Assembly: GCA_022457155.1 (NCBI GenBank)
Contig: JAJGOT010000466.1
Location: forward strand, 248,001 to 312,000
Direction: 5' to 3'
Source of the DNA: Cladopsammia gracilis
Taxonomy: Eukaryota; Cnidaria; Anthozoa; Scleractinia; Dendrophylliidae
Length of the DNA stretch: 64,000 nt
Part shown: positions 63,601 to 64,000 of the stretch, piece by piece
Position numbering within the stretch: position 1 is the first letter of the stretch
How the letters are laid out: each line of letters opens with the position of its first letter
Translations under genes and position numbers: made by a program
The notes under the pieces: model-generated
What the model saw: the letters and a program-made list of their open reading frames with translations, nothing else
Databases searched by the model: none
Told to the model about the DNA's origin: nothing

Positions 63601-64000
63601 CGGTGAATCAGTTTTCGACATATATATTTGTTCAATTAATGTCTACACCACACTGCAGTAAAAATAAATTCAAGTCATAAATGAAATTACTTTAATTAAT
63701 TCAATAACTATCTAACTAAACCAAATCACGTTGTCAACCGTATTTACAATGTCGAATCACGTTGAGAATAGATCAACTACGAAATAATACACTGTTACAA
63801 AATAATTCTTTTACACGATTTAACTGGGTGGTAAAATGCTACATGTTACATGAGCTCAATTCAATCAGGAATCATTTCAACAGGTGCATACAAAAAGCCC
63901 TAAATACAGGTTATTCTTCAATTTGAACACACAGTAAAAACTCTATTAGCCCCTGGGGCTTATGTAATTCGGGGGGCTTAAAAGAGAGGAGTTGGGAGGG
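63601..64000. other. No gene recognised
   Basis: AT-rich DNA. The window ends in CCCCTGGGGCTTATGTAATT and a G-rich run, similar in style to transposon ends but incomplete. Confidence 0.35.

Noticed and set aside
63099..63661. Plus-strand ORFs of 122 and 79 aa
   Set aside because: Translation of the 46-bp minisatellite with no independent coding evidence.

Overview
The window is animal nuclear DNA. It is AT-rich, mostly non-coding and packed with short inverted-repeat transposons, decayed LINEs, minisatellites and one long host-type gene. An anthozoan cnidarian, probably a stony coral, fits best. The reasons are the large TPR-CHAT gene of the type annotated as 'TTC28-like' in coral genomes, the Polinton, the L1/Tx1-like and RTE-like LINEs, and the cnidarian-type repeat ends. 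The species assignment is inference; no marker gene is present.

Region by region. (1) 0.6-5.5 kb is a nest of transposons. A minus-strand L1/Tx1-like LINE (ORF1 near 4.9-5.4 kb, endonuclease at 2.9-3.6 kb, a further ORF2 piece near 0.7 kb) is split by a 773-bp element with a 9-bp target duplication, by a 180-bp MITE and by about 2.1 kb of other repeats. (2) 7,330-24,710 is a complete but degenerate Polinton/Maverick (adintovirus-like) element. It has about 490-bp terminal inverted repeats and a perfect 6-bp target duplication, GCGAAC. It carries protein-primed DNA polymerase B, a packaging ATPase, capsid-module proteins, an adenain-like protease, a zinc ribbon, a PLA2-type virion protein remnant, a chromodomain integrase and several small unknown genes. 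Polymerase, capsid and integrase genes all carry stops, frameshifts or deletions, so this copy is dead. A 4.46-kb giant hairpin element has jumped into a TTAA inside it. (3) 26,293-32,331 is an intact 2,012-residue single-exon reading frame: about 34 forty-residue TPRs kept in perfect 120-bp register, followed by a CHAT (caspase-like) domain with a visible His-Cys dyad. This is the best candidate for a functional, possibly immune-type, host gene. (4) 33-41 kb holds inverted copies of a roughly 700-bp repeat around an almost intact 3.2-kb RTE-type LINE with a 15-bp target duplication. (5) 41.8-42.7 kb is a piggyBac-like MITE. (6) 43.9-46.7 kb is a broken DDE-like/SAP gene typical of cnidarian repetitive proteins. 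(7) 48-64 kb has no convincing gene. It holds TTAA-type and TA-type MITEs, a 144-bp tandem repeat with two insertions, a Helitron helicase N-terminal remnant, a 36-bp and a 46-bp minisatellite, and large palindromes.

No rRNA, CRISPR array or intact tRNA was seen; one tRNA-derived SINE head is likely near 1.63 kb. The Polinton genes would once have worked together as a virion-forming, self-synthesising transposon. The TPR-CHAT gene stands alone in its own 7-kb interval.
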